Part shown: positions 37,084 to 46,964 of the stretch, piece after piece
How the letters are laid out: the number at the start of each line of letters is the position of its first letter
Numbering within the stretch: the stretch's first letter is position 1
Assembly (NCBI RefSeq): GCF_017599345.1
Contig: NZ_JAGFVL010000014.1
Location: forward strand, 1 to 50,817
Source of the DNA: Gracilibacillus suaedae
Lineage (GTDB): Bacteria; Bacillota; Bacilli; Bacillales; Amphibacillaceae
Reading direction: 5' to 3'
DNA: 50,817 bases
The notes under the pieces: model-generated
Databases searched by the model: none
Told to the model about the DNA's origin: nothing
Seen by the model: only the letters and a program-made list of their open reading frames with translations
Program-made: the position numbers and the translations under genes

Positions 37084-39186
37084 TCAGTCCGTCTGAATCT
37101 GCGTCTGTTTCCATTGGACTTTGGTTAAATCTGCAAATCGATTAATTTCATCGGCAATTACTTTCAATAAAGCTAGACGATTATGACGAATCTGTTCATC
37201 ATCTGCCATTACCATTGTATTATCGAAGAATTGATGGATTGGCTCAACTAATGGTGTTAATTGGTCTAGTGCTTCTTTGGCATCTTTTTTCACCATTGCA
37301 TTACGATAGTGATCTTTTATATTTAAAAATGTTTGATACAACTGGTTTTCCTCATCTTTTTCAAAAAGTGTAGAGTCAACAGTTACTTCTTCCTCCGCTT
37401 TCATTGCTAAATTGATTACACGGACAAAAGCTTCTTGTTTGTCTTTAAAATCAACGTCTGTGCGCTTTTCTTTCAACAATTGTGCTTTTTCTAGTAATAA
37501 CGAGAAATCTGACAGCTCATTGACAAGTACTGCCTCTATAATATCAGCTTCAATGTCTGCTTCTTTCATAATATATGCAGCACGTTGTTTGAAAAATGAT
37601 TCTAATTGTGTTAATACGTGAGATTTTTCTGTTGTTGATATATTTTTGGCATCAAATAACGTAAATACCTTTTCGATTAATTGATTAATATTAACATCCC
37701 AGCAATTATGTTGGTTAATCTGTAAAATACCTAGCGCTTGTCTTCTTAAAGCATAAGGATCTTGCGAACCGCTTGGTATCAAGCCTACCGAAAAACATCC
37801 AACAATAGTATCGATTTTGTCTGCAATACTTACAACAGACCCAACCACACTAGAGGGCAATTCATCATGGGCATTTCTCGGCATATAATGCTCCTCAATT
37901 GCTTGTGCAACTGCGTCATCTTCACCAAAAATAGTTGCATATTTTCTTCCCATTATACCCTGTAGTTCAGTGAATTCATTAACCATATTGGTTACTAGAT
38001 CAAATTTGCTTATCTCCGCAGCTCTTTCAATTTGCTTCTTTTGCTGCTCAGATAAATCTAATTCAGCTGCAATAATTTCGCTTATTTCTGTTACGCGTTT
38101 CACTTTGTCAGCAATTGTACCAAGGCTTTCTTGGAACACCATACGATCTAATTGTTTTAAGTTACTATCTATCGATTGTTTTTGATCCTCTTCATAGAAA
38201 AACTGTGCATCCTGTAATCTTGCCCGTAGCACTTTCTCATTACCTCTTGACACTGTATCAATGTGGTCATTTGTACCATTACGCACGCCAATAAAATACG
38301 GCAATAACTGATTATCTTTAGTTTGTACAGGGAAGTAACGTTGATGCTCTTTCATAGAGGTAATTAGCACTTCTTTGGGTATATGCAAAAACTCTTCACT
38401 AAAATGGCCAAAAAATACCGTAGGATACTCTACTAAATGCGTTACTTCTGTTAGTAAATCATTATCAACAGGAATATACCACCCTTTTTTTTGTTCCAGT
38501 TGTTTAATACCTTCAACAATCATTTTTTGCCGTTTCGTTGTTTCCGCAATCACATATTGCTTACTTAATAGTTGTGAATAAGTAGATGGTGTTTTTATTG
38601 CTATTTTTTCACCTAAAAAGCGATGGCCGAAGCTGACATTACTAGTCTGTACACCAGCAATCTCAAATGGGATAACATTTTCATCTTGTAGGGCTACAAG
38701 CCACTTTATTGGTCGTATATAGCGCAAGCTTTGGTCAGCCCAACGCATGTTTTTAGGGAAATTTAAGCTGAGAATAATCTCTTTAAAATCCGGTAACAAC
38801 TCTTCTTGTGTTTTTCCTTTTAAAAATTTGTTTACAAAAACATATTTTGTTCCGTTAATTTCCTTTACATACAGATCGTCTACAGACTTTCCTTGACCTT
38901 TAGAGAAGCCGATCGCAGCTTTAGTCCAATTTCCTTCATCATCCCGTGCGATTTTCAAAGCAGGTCCTTTTGCTTCTTCCTCTTGATCGGCTTGTTTGTA
39001 GTCTAAGCCTTCAATTAATACTGCAAACCTCCTTGGAGTTATATATGTGGTTAGGTTTTGATAAGCTAATCGAATATTTTTAAGCCATTTGATCGTTTTA
39101 TCCTTTAATTGCTTTTCCGTATCAGTCATAAAACGAGCTGGCATTTCTTCTAAACCAACTTCAAACAAAACATTAGTTGTTTTCAT
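37084..39186 (-). CDS. glyS: Glycine-tRNA ligase beta subunit
   Basis: Beta subunit of the alpha2-beta2 glycyl-tRNA synthetase. It binds and holds tRNA-Gly. The HD-like domain, [10 protein letters not shown] and [17 protein letters not shown] motifs are clear, and the C-terminal anticodon-binding domain is complete. The 700-aa length is usual. The start overlaps the glyQ stop by 14 bases and has AAAGGAG 12 bases upstream. Confidence 0.97.
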   Translation of the reverse strand: MKTTNVLFEVGLEEMPARFMTDTEKQLKDKTIKWLKNIRLAYQNLTTYITPRRFAVLIEGLDYKQADQEEEAKGPALKIARDDEGNWTKAAIGFSKGQGKSVDDLYVKEINGTKYVFVNKFLKGKTQEELLPDFKEIILSLNFPKNMRWADQSLRYIRPIKWLVALQDENVIPFEIAGVQTSNVSFGHRFLGEKIAIKTPSTYSQLLSKQYVIAETTKRQKMIVEGIKQLEQKKGWYIPVDNDLLTEVTHLVEYPTVFFGHFSEEFLHIPKEVLITSMKEHQRYFPVQTKDNQLLPYFIGVRNGTNDHIDTVSRGNEKVLRARLQDAQFFYEEDQKQSIDSNLKQLDRMVFQESLGTIADKVKRVTEISEIIAAELDLSEQQKKQIERAAEISKFDLVTNMVNEFTELQGIMGRKYATIFGEDDAVAQAIEEHYMPRNAHDELPSSVVGSVVSIADKIDTIVGCFSVGLIPSGSQDPYALRRQALGILQINQHNCWDVNINQLIEKVFTLFDAKNISTTEKSHVLTQLESFFKQRAAYIMKEADIEADIIEAVLVNELSDFSLLLEKAQLLKEKRTDVDFKDKQEAFVRVINLAMKAEEEVTVDSTLFEKDEENQLYQTFLNIKDHYRNAMVKKDAKEALDQLTPLVEPIHQFFDNTMVMADDEQIRHNRLALLKVIADEINRFADLTKVQWKQTQIQTD

Positions 39187-40069
39187 GACGATTTTCTTCT
39201 CCTTTCAACATCGGGAATCCAAGTCTTTCTCTTTCTGCTACATATAACTTAGCGATCTCTCTTGCTAAATTACGAACGCGTCCGATATACCCTGTACGTT
39301 CTGTTACAGAAATAACACCTTTAGCATCTAATAAATTAAAGGTATGAGAACATTTTAGTACATAATCGTATGCTGGAAAGACCAATTTTTTTTCCATTGC
39401 TCGCTTTGCTTCCTGTTCATATGTGGTGAACAATTCAAAAAGCATATCTGTATCAGATTCTTCAAATGTATACTTTGAATGTTCATACTCTGGCTGATAA
39501 AAGATATCTCCAACTGTAACTCCTTTTGTCCATTCTAAGTCAAACACATTCTCTTTATCTTGAATGTAGGAAGCTAATCTTTCGATGCCATAGGTGATTT
39601 CAACGGCTACCGGTTTCGCTTCCAGTCCACCAATTTGTTGAAAGTAAGTGAATTGTGTTATTTCCATACCATCTAACCAAACTTCCCACCCTAGTCCAGC
39701 TGCACCTAATGTTGGGTTTTCCCAGTTATCTTCAACAAAACGAATATCATGATGCTTAGGGTCAATACCTAACTTTTCTAATGATTCCAAATATAATTCT
39801 TGAATATTGTCTGGAGATGGTTTCATAATCACTTGGAATTGATGGTGTTGATATAATCTGTTTGGGTTTTGTCCATAGCGACCATCTGCAGGTCTTCGTG
39901 ATGGCTCTACATATGCTACGTTCCATGGTTCCGGACCAAGACTACGTAAAAGAGTCATAGGCGACATGGTTCCGGCTCCTTTTTCAATGTCATATGCTTG
40001 CATTAAGATACAGTTTTGATCTGACCAATGCTTTTGTAAGGTTAATATCATCTCTTGAATATTCTTCAT
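39173..40069 (-). CDS. glyQ: Glycine-tRNA ligase alpha subunit
   Basis: Alpha subunit with the catalytic core of glycyl-tRNA synthetase (class II). Motifs include [34 protein letters not shown] and the catalytic [19 protein letters not shown]. The 298-aa length is normal. TAGGAGGATGTACTG precedes the ATG. It is first in the glyQ-glyS-ppsR unit and is expected to be controlled by the T-box at 40505-40729. Confidence 0.98.
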   Translation of the reverse strand: MKNIQEMILTLQKHWSDQNCILMQAYDIEKGAGTMSPMTLLRSLGPEPWNVAYVEPSRRPADGRYGQNPNRLYQHHQFQVIMKPSPDNIQELYLESLEKLGIDPKHHDIRFVEDNWENPTLGAAGLGWEVWLDGMEITQFTYFQQIGGLEAKPVAVEITYGIERLASYIQDKENVFDLEWTKGVTVGDIFYQPEYEHSKYTFEESDTDMLFELFTTYEQEAKRAMEKKLVFPAYDYVLKCSHTFNLLDAKGVISVTERTGYIGRVRNLAREIAKLYVAERERLGFPMLKGEENRHENN

Positions 40070-40504
40070 CAGTACATCCTCCTACGTATAGACCGTTTGA
40101 TAAAATTGATAACAATTTTATTAAGAAAACTTTAGATACATACTGCGAACTAGTGAAAATACTAGTTGTTCGAACGGTCACTTACGAATTAATTTTGTCA
40201 TTTATCGTAATGATAACCGCCACTCCGGCTGCCCACTTCCCCTTCCGTGGGGTGAGTTGAAGTGGGCGGCCTTCGCTAAGATTTGCTCAACAACGCTAGT
40301 ATGACGACGCATCGTATTCCTGTACACGAATAGTTTTTTCCATTGAGCCATCTTACAAAAAGTTTTTTCGTTTTCCAGACAAAGAACCCGCAAGCAATCG
40401 TTCTTTGCTTTCCACTCAGCCATATTTAGAATGGATGAGTACAATTCCATGTCCAGTTATTTCGCAGTTTATGTATTATGTTGTTATAAATGAGAGAGAA
40501 ATAG
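40070..40504. other. Long spacer between T-box terminator and glyQ
   Basis: 435 bp with no convincing gene. It holds a repeat copy at 40217-40279 and a short hairpin at 40100-40121 (ATAAAATTG, 4-base loop, CAATTTTAT). An 82-codon minus-strand frame covers the repeat but lacks a ribosome binding site and a natural composition. T-box leaders usually end close to the gene they control, so this spacer looks like inserted DNA. Confidence 0.6.
40217..40279. repeat. Dispersed repeat with inverted ends, copy 1
   Basis: Begins with CCACTCCGGCT and ends GGCGGCCTTCGCT, with inner inverted arms (GCCCACTTC/GAAGTGGGC). The same ends and CCTTCCGTGGGG core occur at 48654-48789. Similar dispersed elements with CCGTGGG and ACAGGAGT are common between genes in Bacillaceae, from memory. 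Confidence 0.75.
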
Positions 40505-40729
40505 AAAAACCCGTCCCTATGCCTTATCGATCGATAAAGCATAGGGACGGGTTTGCCCGCGGTTCCACCCTATTTGTCATCTGAAAATTATAAAGACGAC
40601 CACTTTCATAAAAGTTGCTCCAGAGCGCCTTCCTAATTTTGTACTTGTTCAGCTTCCACCACCCTGAACTCGCTTAAAAGACAATGAATCAGTACTACTC
40701 TCTTTCTTCGCAATCCGCTATTCATTTCA
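40505..40729 (-). ncRNA. Glycine T-box leader with terminator
   Basis: The T-box AGGGTGGAACCGCGGG lies at 40556-40571 and is followed by a 23-bp terminator stem (40507-40552) with a T run. Upstream are Stem I features: GTAGTACTGA, the GGTGG distal loop, and a specifier loop reading AGGAAGGCGCTC, giving GGC, a glycine codon. Uncharged tRNA-Gly should bind and prevent termination. It is expected to control glyQ, 435 bp downstream. Confidence 0.92.
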
Positions 40730-40736
40730 TTTTTAC

Positions 40737-40765
40737 ATCATACGCAAGATTACACCAATTGTCAA
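40737..40765 (-). promoter_or_regulatory. SigA promoter of the glyQS T-box transcript
   Basis: Perfect TTGACA (40760-40765), a 17-base spacer, and TATGAT (40737-40742). The start is expected near 40729. The -35 box abuts the recO stop codon (40766). Confidence 0.9.
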
Positions 40766-41518
40766 TTATAATTTATCATTTAACTGGTTCATCTGTTTCA
40801 AAAATCTTTTGGACTTCAAATAATACCCACCATGTTCTTCATAATACTGATCCATGATTTTTTGAAGAATTATTTTGTTTTCCGGTTTTACTGAAATATT
40901 CCCGATCTGTTCGACCTCTACCCAGGCGAATAAAGCCATTAGTTTTGCTACTTTTTCTGGAATAGAGATAGCATTCTCATCTATTCGCAAACAATTTCTG
41001 CATAATAACCCGCCATTCGATATAGAAAATGCTTTTAAGTCATGTGGATTTCCGCATGAAACACACTTTGTCACAACAGGCGCAAATCCCGCTTCTTTAT
41101 ACATTTTCCACTCATAAATCATGGTTAATATCTCTGGATCCTTATCTTCATTTATTCGTTCAACCGTATGTAATAATTGCTGGTAGATAAAAGGGTTATA
41201 TTTCTTTGTATCGATTAGTTTATCGGTTAATTCTGCCAAATAGCTTGTATAAGCTGTTTTAAATATATCTTCCCTTATTTTACGAAAGGAAGTTATCACT
41301 TCGCCTTGCTGAATAGTAGCGAGACTTGATCCAGGCTGAATAAGGTATGATCCATGAATAAATGGCTGCGTAATAGCAGCCATTCTACTTTTTGTTTTTT
41401 TCGCGCCTCTTGCTATGGCACCAACTTTTCCTAATGTTGGTGTTAATATGGTCACAATTTTATGTGTTTCCCCATAATCCTGGGTTTTCAAAATGAAGCC
41501 TTCAACTTTTTCAAACAC
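40766..41518 (-). CDS. recO: DNA repair protein RecO
   Basis: Recombination mediator that works with RecF and RecR to load RecA at gaps. The N-terminal OB fold (about 1-80) carries EGFILKTQDYGETHKIVTIL; a zinc motif has CVSCG and CRNC (about 148-172). I chose the GTG at 41518 (250 aa), as AAGGTG lies 6 bases upstream and the N-terminus then aligns with B. subtilis RecO; a GTG 9 bases earlier is possible. It follows yqzL closely and ends at the glyQS promoter. Confidence 0.95.
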   Translation of the reverse strand: MFEKVEGFILKTQDYGETHKIVTILTPTLGKVGAIARGAKKTKSRMAAITQPFIHGSYLIQPGSSLATIQQGEVITSFRKIREDIFKTAYTSYLAELTDKLIDTKKYNPFIYQQLLHTVERINEDKDPEILTMIYEWKMYKEAGFAPVVTKCVSCGNPHDLKAFSISNGGLLCRNCLRIDENAISIPEKVAKLMALFAWVEVEQIGNISVKPENKIILQKIMDQYYEEHGGYYLKSKRFLKQMNQLNDKL

Positions 41519-41542
41519 AAGCTTCACCTTTCCCTTTCACTC

Positions 41543-41683
41543 TTAAAAATGAGTATCCTTTAACAACGAATCGTCAATTTCTTCCTCTTCTTCCTCAAAA
41601 TCATCCGATTCAACTTGTTTCATCCATAAGTACGCTTCAATATTGCCTGTTTGACTAAATATTTTCCATGGTACATCGATCAC
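41543..41683 (-). CDS. yqzL: YqzL family small protein
   Basis: A 46-aa protein with the YqzL pattern PWKIFSQTGNIEAYLWMKQ and an acidic tail. The start is a GTG at 41683, with AGGTGAGG 6 bases upstream, and the length then equals that of the family; a longer frame would add an unrelated 23 residues. It lies between era and recO as in B. subtilis. Function unknown. Confidence 0.88.
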   Translation of the reverse strand: MIDVPWKIFSQTGNIEAYLWMKQVESDDFEEEEEEIDDSLLKDTHF

Positions 41684-41836
41684 AATAAACCTCACCTTTC
41701 CTTTTGGTAATCTTTCATTGTGTTCAATATTAGATTTTCCTGAAATCTTCATTCAATTAGTTAAAATATTTACCATGTATCAAACTGCAAACAACAACTT
41801 ATCAAATATTTACAGCTGGGGTATTGCATCTTCTTT

Positions 41837-42742
41837 TTAATATTCATCCTGATTAAAACCAAATTCACTTAACTGATGTGGTTTATTTCTCCAATTTTCT
41901 TGCACTTTCACCCATAACTCTAAATATACTTTCGAACCTAACAATCGTTCAATATCCTGTCTAGCTCGTTTCCCAATTTCTTTTAACATTTGCCCTTGTT
42001 TACCAATAATAATACCTTTTTGTGATTTTCTTTCAATCACAATGGTTGCTTGTACTAAGACTTTTTCACCTTCACTACGGTTATCAATACCGTCAATAAC
42101 TACCGCAACGGAGTGTGGTACTTCTTCTCTCGTTAACTGTAATACCTTCTCTCGTATCAATTCGCTAATAATAAATCGTTCCGGATGGTCGGTAATTTGA
42201 TCCTCTGGATAGTATTGAGGACCTTCCGGAAGGTGTTCTGTAAAGACATCCATTAAATGATTGACATTATTCCCTTCAAGAGCTGATATAGGAATAATTT
42301 CTTTAAACGGATACTTGTCCTTATATTGATCTATAAGTGGCAACAGTTGATCTGGATGAACAAGATCAATTTTATTGATGACTAAAAAAACCGGTTTTTT
42401 GATCGAATCTAAACGATCCATAATATATTGATCACCCATACCGTAGCCTTCATCCGCATTAATCATAAACATAATTGCATCTACTTCATTTAAAGTATTC
42501 TCTGCTATTTTCACCATAAAATCACCTAATTTATGCTTGGGCTTATGGATTCCAGGAGTATCAATAAATACGATTTGTTTCTGCTCATCAGTGTATACAC
42601 CTTGAATTTTATTTCTGGTAGTTTGCGCTTTATCGCTCATAATAGCAATTTTTTGACCAATGACACGATTCATAAAGGTCGATTTTCCTACATTTGGTCT
42701 ACCAATAATGGCTACAAATCCTGATTTGAAATTGTTATGCAT
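41837..42742 (-). CDS. era: GTPase Era
   Basis: GTPase needed for 16S rRNA processing and 30S assembly. G1 is GRPNVGKS, G3 DTPGIHK, G4 NKID, G5 ISA. The C-terminal KH domain (about 205-300) has [24 protein letters not shown]. The 301-aa length is normal. GGAGG precedes the ATG. B. subtilis has cdd (cytidine deaminase) between era and dgkA; here it is absent and a 172-bp gap takes its place. Confidence 0.98.
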   Translation of the reverse strand: MHNNFKSGFVAIIGRPNVGKSTFMNRVIGQKIAIMSDKAQTTRNKIQGVYTDEQKQIVFIDTPGIHKPKHKLGDFMVKIAENTLNEVDAIMFMINADEGYGMGDQYIMDRLDSIKKPVFLVINKIDLVHPDQLLPLIDQYKDKYPFKEIIPISALEGNNVNHLMDVFTEHLPEGPQYYPEDQITDHPERFIISELIREKVLQLTREEVPHSVAVVIDGIDNRSEGEKVLVQATIVIERKSQKGIIIGKQGQMLKEIGKRARQDIERLLGSKVYLELWVKVQENWRNKPHQLSEFGFNQDEY

Positions 42743-42872
42743 AACTTTTCCTCCGCTTTACATCCTGTTGCTTATCTATAACATAATAATACTATATCTT
42801 CTCTGAGATTTCATACTTTCGACAAAACTAGTGGTAAAGTTTAAAAATATGTGCTCCTATAATATTATTCAA

Positions 42873-42901
42873 GGTACTAATCGTCCGTAACCCTCTCACT
42901 G
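42873..42901 (-). repeat. Short dispersed repeat, copy C
   Basis: On the minus strand it reads TCAGTGAGAGGGTTACGGAC and continues GATTAGTACC, sharing an 18-bp core with copies at 3428-3456 and 19492-19522. It lies just past the dgkA stop codon. Confidence 0.55.
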
Positions 42902-42914
42902 ATCAAAGATCAAT

Positions 42915-43286
42915 TTATGACAAAATCTTTGGTGCAAAAATGAGAATAGCAATGATTATTGCCACAACAGCAGTCACTAAGACTGCACCTGCAGAAATGT
43001 CCTTAGCAACCCCTATCTGTGGTCGATGCGCAGGCTCCAAATAATCTAAAGCTCTTTCCAGAGCAGTATTCATCATTTCCATACTTATAACTGCACCAAT
43101 CGTCAGAAACAAAATGGCCCATTCTGTCACGGAAATAGAATAGAGAACTCCTGCCATTACAACAATAATTGCTGCAATAAAATGAATCAAAATATTCCGT
43201 TCTGACAAAATGGCAATTTTTAGACCGTTCAATGCATACCGTAAACCAAAATGAAACTTATTTTTCCCGCGATAATCCGAACCCAT
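42915..43286 (-). CDS. dgkA: Undecaprenol/diacylglycerol kinase DgkA
   Basis: Small membrane kinase with three helices that phosphorylates undecaprenol in Gram-positive bacteria. The key stretch is EMMNTALERALDYL with the catalytic glutamates. The 123-aa length is normal. AGGAG lies before the ATG, inside ybeY; the two genes overlap by 29 bases. It is downstream of ybeY in the same unit. Confidence 0.95.
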   Translation of the reverse strand: MGSDYRGKNKFHFGLRYALNGLKIAILSERNILIHFIAAIIVVMAGVLYSISVTEWAILFLTIGAVISMEMMNTALERALDYLEPAHRPQIGVAKDISAGAVLVTAVVAIIIAILIFAPKILS

Positions 43287-43728
43287 TTAATATCTCCTCT
43301 TGTCTGGAAAACATTTTCCTTTCATCCTCTTCATTCATATGGTCATAGCCAAGCAAATGTAAAAAACCATGTAAAGCTAAAAAACCTAGTTCTCTAGAAA
43401 AAGAATGATTGTATTCCAAAGCTTGTTCACTTGCTTTATCAACCGAAATGATAATGTCTCCTAATGCAACTGGGATATCAGCTCCTATAATCCTAATCTC
43501 TTGATCAACTTCATCTTCAAGAGCAAAAGATAAGACATCTGTGGGTTTATCCAGTTTGCGATATTGTTTATTTAGCTGTTGAATTTCATCATTATTAACA
43601 AACGAGATGGACAACTCTGAATCTGCTGCAATGTTTTCCTGTTTTGCAGCATAGGAAAGTAATTGATCAATTAAATCCAGATGGTCCTGTGACACATTTT
43701 CTGTTTCGTCATGAAAATCTATTTCCAT
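43258..43728 (-). CDS. ybeY: Endoribonuclease YbeY
   Basis: Single-strand RNA endonuclease in 16S rRNA 3' maturation and ribosome quality control. The zinc motif is HGFLHLLGYDH (about 115-125), with TDVLSFAL in the middle. The 156-aa length is normal. It starts 2 bases after the pgpH stop codon, with AAGGAGG in the end of pgpH. B. subtilis names it yqfG. Confidence 0.97.
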   Translation of the reverse strand: MEIDFHDETENVSQDHLDLIDQLLSYAAKQENIAADSELSISFVNNDEIQQLNKQYRKLDKPTDVLSFALEDEVDQEIRIIGADIPVALGDIIISVDKASEQALEYNHSFSRELGFLALHGFLHLLGYDHMNEEDERKMFSRQEEILNGFGLSREK

Positions 43729-43730
43729 AT

Positions 43731-45872
43731 CTATTTCGCCTCCTTCATGCTGGAATCCTTCGGGTACTGTATTCGAGAGTGGTAGATACCTTTTAATGTC
43801 TCACAAATCACTAATTTCATTTGTTCTAATTCCTTAAATGTTAATGTACTATCATTTAACTGACCATCTAATAATCGATCTTCAAAAATAGATGATACAA
43901 CTTTTTCGATCTCTTCCCGAGTGGGATTAGCCAATGATCTTGCAGCTGCTTCTATGGAATCACAGATCGAAACAACGGCAGCTTCTTTCGTCTTTGGTTT
44001 CGGACCTTCGTATCGAAAATCCTCTTCATTGACTTTATCATGGCGCTCTTTCGCTTTGTAGTAAAAATACTTCAACAAAGTCGTGCCATGATGCTGCATG
44101 GCAATGTCAATAATCTCGTTAGGTAACTTTTCTTTTTTCAGTAACTTTGCACTATCCACTGGATGTTGCAGAATAATTTCTGCACTCTGATAAGGATCAA
44201 GATAATCATGGGGGTTTTTCATTCCCATCTGATTTTCTATAAAATAATGAGGCCTGAATGTTTTGCCAAGATCATGATAATAGGCTGCAACACGAGCTAG
44301 CAAACCATTTGCTCCAATTGCTTCACAGGAAGCCTCACTTAAATTAGCTACCATAATACTATGATGATAGGTTCCAGGAGCTTCAATTAACAACTTACGT
44401 AATAACGGTTGATTAGGGCTCGATAAAGCTAAAAGCTTTGTATCGGATAAAATCCGTAATCCTGTCTCAAAGAAAGGCAACATCCCCATCGTTAGTACCG
44501 TAGCTAAAATAGCAGACAGAAATCCATATCCACTTAAAGATAAATAATCCAACCACGAATATTTTTCGAATGATAAGAATAAAAATAAACAGATTGTTCC
44601 CATATTAATGACGGACGTAGCTAATCCACTTTTAATAATCGATCCTCTATCTTTTATTACTGACAAGGAGAAGATACTAGCTAACTGAGAGAACATAATA
44701 AAAATTCCAGCTTCCATATTTAACAATCCTGGGATATCTGCATTAAAAATGACACTACCAATCACACCATAAAATAACGACATAACAATAGCAATTCGTT
44801 CGTTAACTAAGATTTTTAATAACATTGATACCGTAGCAACAGGAGTAACTAAGTATAATGGATTAACAGATGTTGTATAAAAACTCACTACTTTCATCAG
44901 TAACACAATAAATATACTTAAGACACTAACGGCCAATAATTTACGAAAATGAAAATCAGACCTGTTCATATGGTGGCTTAATTCAAAGAACAAAAATAAG
45001 CCAATTATTACAACTAATAGAAATAAGCCAACCATTGGATAAAAATTCCGTTCTTCATTTAAAAGCCCAGTAACCTCAAGCTCTTCGTATAGTTCATTCG
45101 TGATTAATTGCCCTTCTTCAACAATTACTTCTCCTGCCCGTATCATCACAGGTTCAACACCATTTCTTGCTTGTTGTTGAGCTTCATTAGTTTGGTCAGC
45201 AGAAAAAAAGGAATTAGGTTGTATACTAAAGGCAATAAGTGGCCGTAGATCATCCACAAAAGAAGCATCCAACGTTGAATAAGTCAATTTTTGCTGTGCT
45301 GTCTGAATGGCTTGATCAACTTCTTCGACTTTAATGCCATTATAATACGCATCATATAATGCCGTTGTAATCAATTCTTTCGCTAACACTCTTTCCTCAT
45401 TTGTCGCTTGGAATAACGCTCTAAACGTAGCTCTGTCAACTTCAAGAAGTAATTCATCGTGAACTATATTTTCGAGATAAGAGATCTTTTTTGAAACCGA
45501 GTCAAGCGTTTCTTCCTCTGAATCTAATTCGATATTTCCTGTTTCGATCTTGTCGATCGCTTCGAAAATCTCATTTATATATGTAATTTGTTCTTCGGTC
45601 ACTTCTTCCGAAATCTCGAAATGATCCTCCACGGATTGGACTACTTCTCTAATCCTCCGTTCGGTCTCTTTGGTATTCTCGATCGTAATAGGGGAACGAA
45701 TAGTTTCATTAGCTGTAGAGAATTTTTCTATATCATACGTTTCGGTATGAACATTTTGGTAAGTTACGACAAAAAAGATGCTTGCGATAACAATGCATGC
45801 TGTAACTAATTGAATTTTATTATATTGAAAAAAAGAAACGACTTTTTGTTTTAACCACCAAAATTTTTTCAT
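43731..45872 (-). CDS. pgpH: Cyclic-di-AMP phosphodiesterase PgpH (7TM-HD)
   Basis: Membrane enzyme that degrades the second messenger c-di-AMP. An N-terminal membrane helix (about 15-35), a large extracellular 7TMR-HD domain (about 40-280), seven membrane helices (about 280-475) and a cytoplasmic HD domain (about 490-700) follow in order. The HD motif is AAYYHDLGK, with H in HHSIMVANLSE and MQHHGT as other metal ligands. The start at 45872 has GGGGG 7 bases upstream. The 713-aa length is usual. Confidence 0.95.
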   Translation of the reverse strand: MKKFWWLKQKVVSFFQYNKIQLVTACIVIASIFFVVTYQNVHTETYDIEKFSTANETIRSPITIENTKETERRIREVVQSVEDHFEISEEVTEEQITYINEIFEAIDKIETGNIELDSEEETLDSVSKKISYLENIVHDELLLEVDRATFRALFQATNEERVLAKELITTALYDAYYNGIKVEEVDQAIQTAQQKLTYSTLDASFVDDLRPLIAFSIQPNSFFSADQTNEAQQQARNGVEPVMIRAGEVIVEEGQLITNELYEELEVTGLLNEERNFYPMVGLFLLVVIIGLFLFFELSHHMNRSDFHFRKLLAVSVLSIFIVLLMKVVSFYTTSVNPLYLVTPVATVSMLLKILVNERIAIVMSLFYGVIGSVIFNADIPGLLNMEAGIFIMFSQLASIFSLSVIKDRGSIIKSGLATSVINMGTICLFLFLSFEKYSWLDYLSLSGYGFLSAILATVLTMGMLPFFETGLRILSDTKLLALSSPNQPLLRKLLIEAPGTYHHSIMVANLSEASCEAIGANGLLARVAAYYHDLGKTFRPHYFIENQMGMKNPHDYLDPYQSAEIILQHPVDSAKLLKKEKLPNEIIDIAMQHHGTTLLKYFYYKAKERHDKVNEEDFRYEGPKPKTKEAAVVSICDSIEAAARSLANPTREEIEKVVSSIFEDRLLDGQLNDSTLTFKELEQMKLVICETLKGIYHSRIQYPKDSSMKEAK

Positions 45873-46008
45873 TTCGATTCCCCCATCTCTTGGGCTCTCC
45901 ATTATTAAATCATTTCAGGAAAGGGATGCCTAAAAAGTCTTGCACCTAATTTTCAGGCAATTTCTACCCATAAGACCCTCATCACCAATTGATGGAAGTC
46001 CCACCTTC

Positions 46009-46962
46009 TTACTTATCATATGCTTCAATAATTTTTTGTACTATTGGATGTCGTACTACATCAGATTGCGATAAATAAACAATACCGATACCTTTCATAT
46101 TGGCTAGTTTTTCTTTTGCCTCCGTTAAACCTGATTGAACCCCATGAGGCAAATCAATTTGAGTGACATCACCAGTAATAACCATTTTAGATCCAAAACC
46201 TAAACGGGTTAAAAACATCTTCATTTGTGCATTGGTAGTATTTTGAGCTTCATCTAAAATAACAAAAGCATCGTCTAATGTTCTACCACGCATGTAAGCA
46301 AGAGGGGCAATTTCAATTGTTCCTCTCTCGATTAAACGCATCGTATGTTCTGTACCCAATACATCATGTAATGCATCATATAAAGGTCGTAAATAAGGAT
46401 CGACCTTCTCTTTTAAGTCTCCTGGTAAGAAACCTAAGCTTTCCCCAGCCTCTACAGCTGGTCTAGTTAAAATAATTCGTTTTACTTTGCCATTTTTTAG
46501 TGCGTGGATAGCCATTACAACTGCCAAGTATGTTTTACCAGTACCTGCTGGGCCAATCCCGAATACAAGATCATTTTGTTTCATCGTCTGCAAATAATGG
46601 CGTTGCCCTAAAGTTTTGACACGAATGGACTTGCCTTTTGCATTTTTTGTAATTTCATCTTCAAATAACGTTTCTAATTGATTAATTTTTCCTCGTTTTG
46701 CAAGGTCTACAGCATAAATAACATCTCGCTCTGTGATTGTTATTCCTTTTCTAATAATAGCCAACAGTCCATTTAAAACTTCTTGAATAACTTTTACATC
46801 TGTATTACTCCCAGAAACACTGATTTGCTCACCGCGAGAAGTAATCGATACTTGCAATTGTTCTTCTAATTGCTTTAAGTGTCGATCTTCTGTACCGAAA
46901 AGGGTTAATGCTTCATTAGGATTTTCTAATTGTAAATCAATCATCTTTAGATCTTCTGACAT
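46009..46962 (-). CDS. phoH: PhoH-like ATPase
   Basis: Cytoplasmic P-loop ATPase of the PhoH family, possibly RNA-linked, as suggested by its usual neighbour ybeY. Walker A is GPAGTGKTYLA and Walker B leads into DEAQN. The N-terminal domain (about 15-85) is KH-like. The ATG at 46962 overlaps the yqfD stop codon, with AAGGAG 7 bases upstream. The 317-aa length is normal. Despite the name it is not part of the Pho regulon here by any visible sign. Confidence 0.95.
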   Translation of the reverse strand: MSEDLKMIDLQLENPNEALTLFGTEDRHLKQLEEQLQVSITSRGEQISVSGSNTDVKVIQEVLNGLLAIIRKGITITERDVIYAVDLAKRGKINQLETLFEDEITKNAKGKSIRVKTLGQRHYLQTMKQNDLVFGIGPAGTGKTYLAVVMAIHALKNGKVKRIILTRPAVEAGESLGFLPGDLKEKVDPYLRPLYDALHDVLGTEHTMRLIERGTIEIAPLAYMRGRTLDDAFVILDEAQNTTNAQMKMFLTRLGFGSKMVITGDVTQIDLPHGVQSGLTEAKEKLANMKGIGIVYLSQSDVVRHPIVQKIIEAYDK

Positions 46963-46964
46963 AA

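Noticed and set aside
40202-40450. 82-codon minus-strand ORF upstream of glyQ
   Set aside because: It runs through the dispersed repeat, has no proper ribosome site, and resembles spurious frames seen over intergenic repeats.
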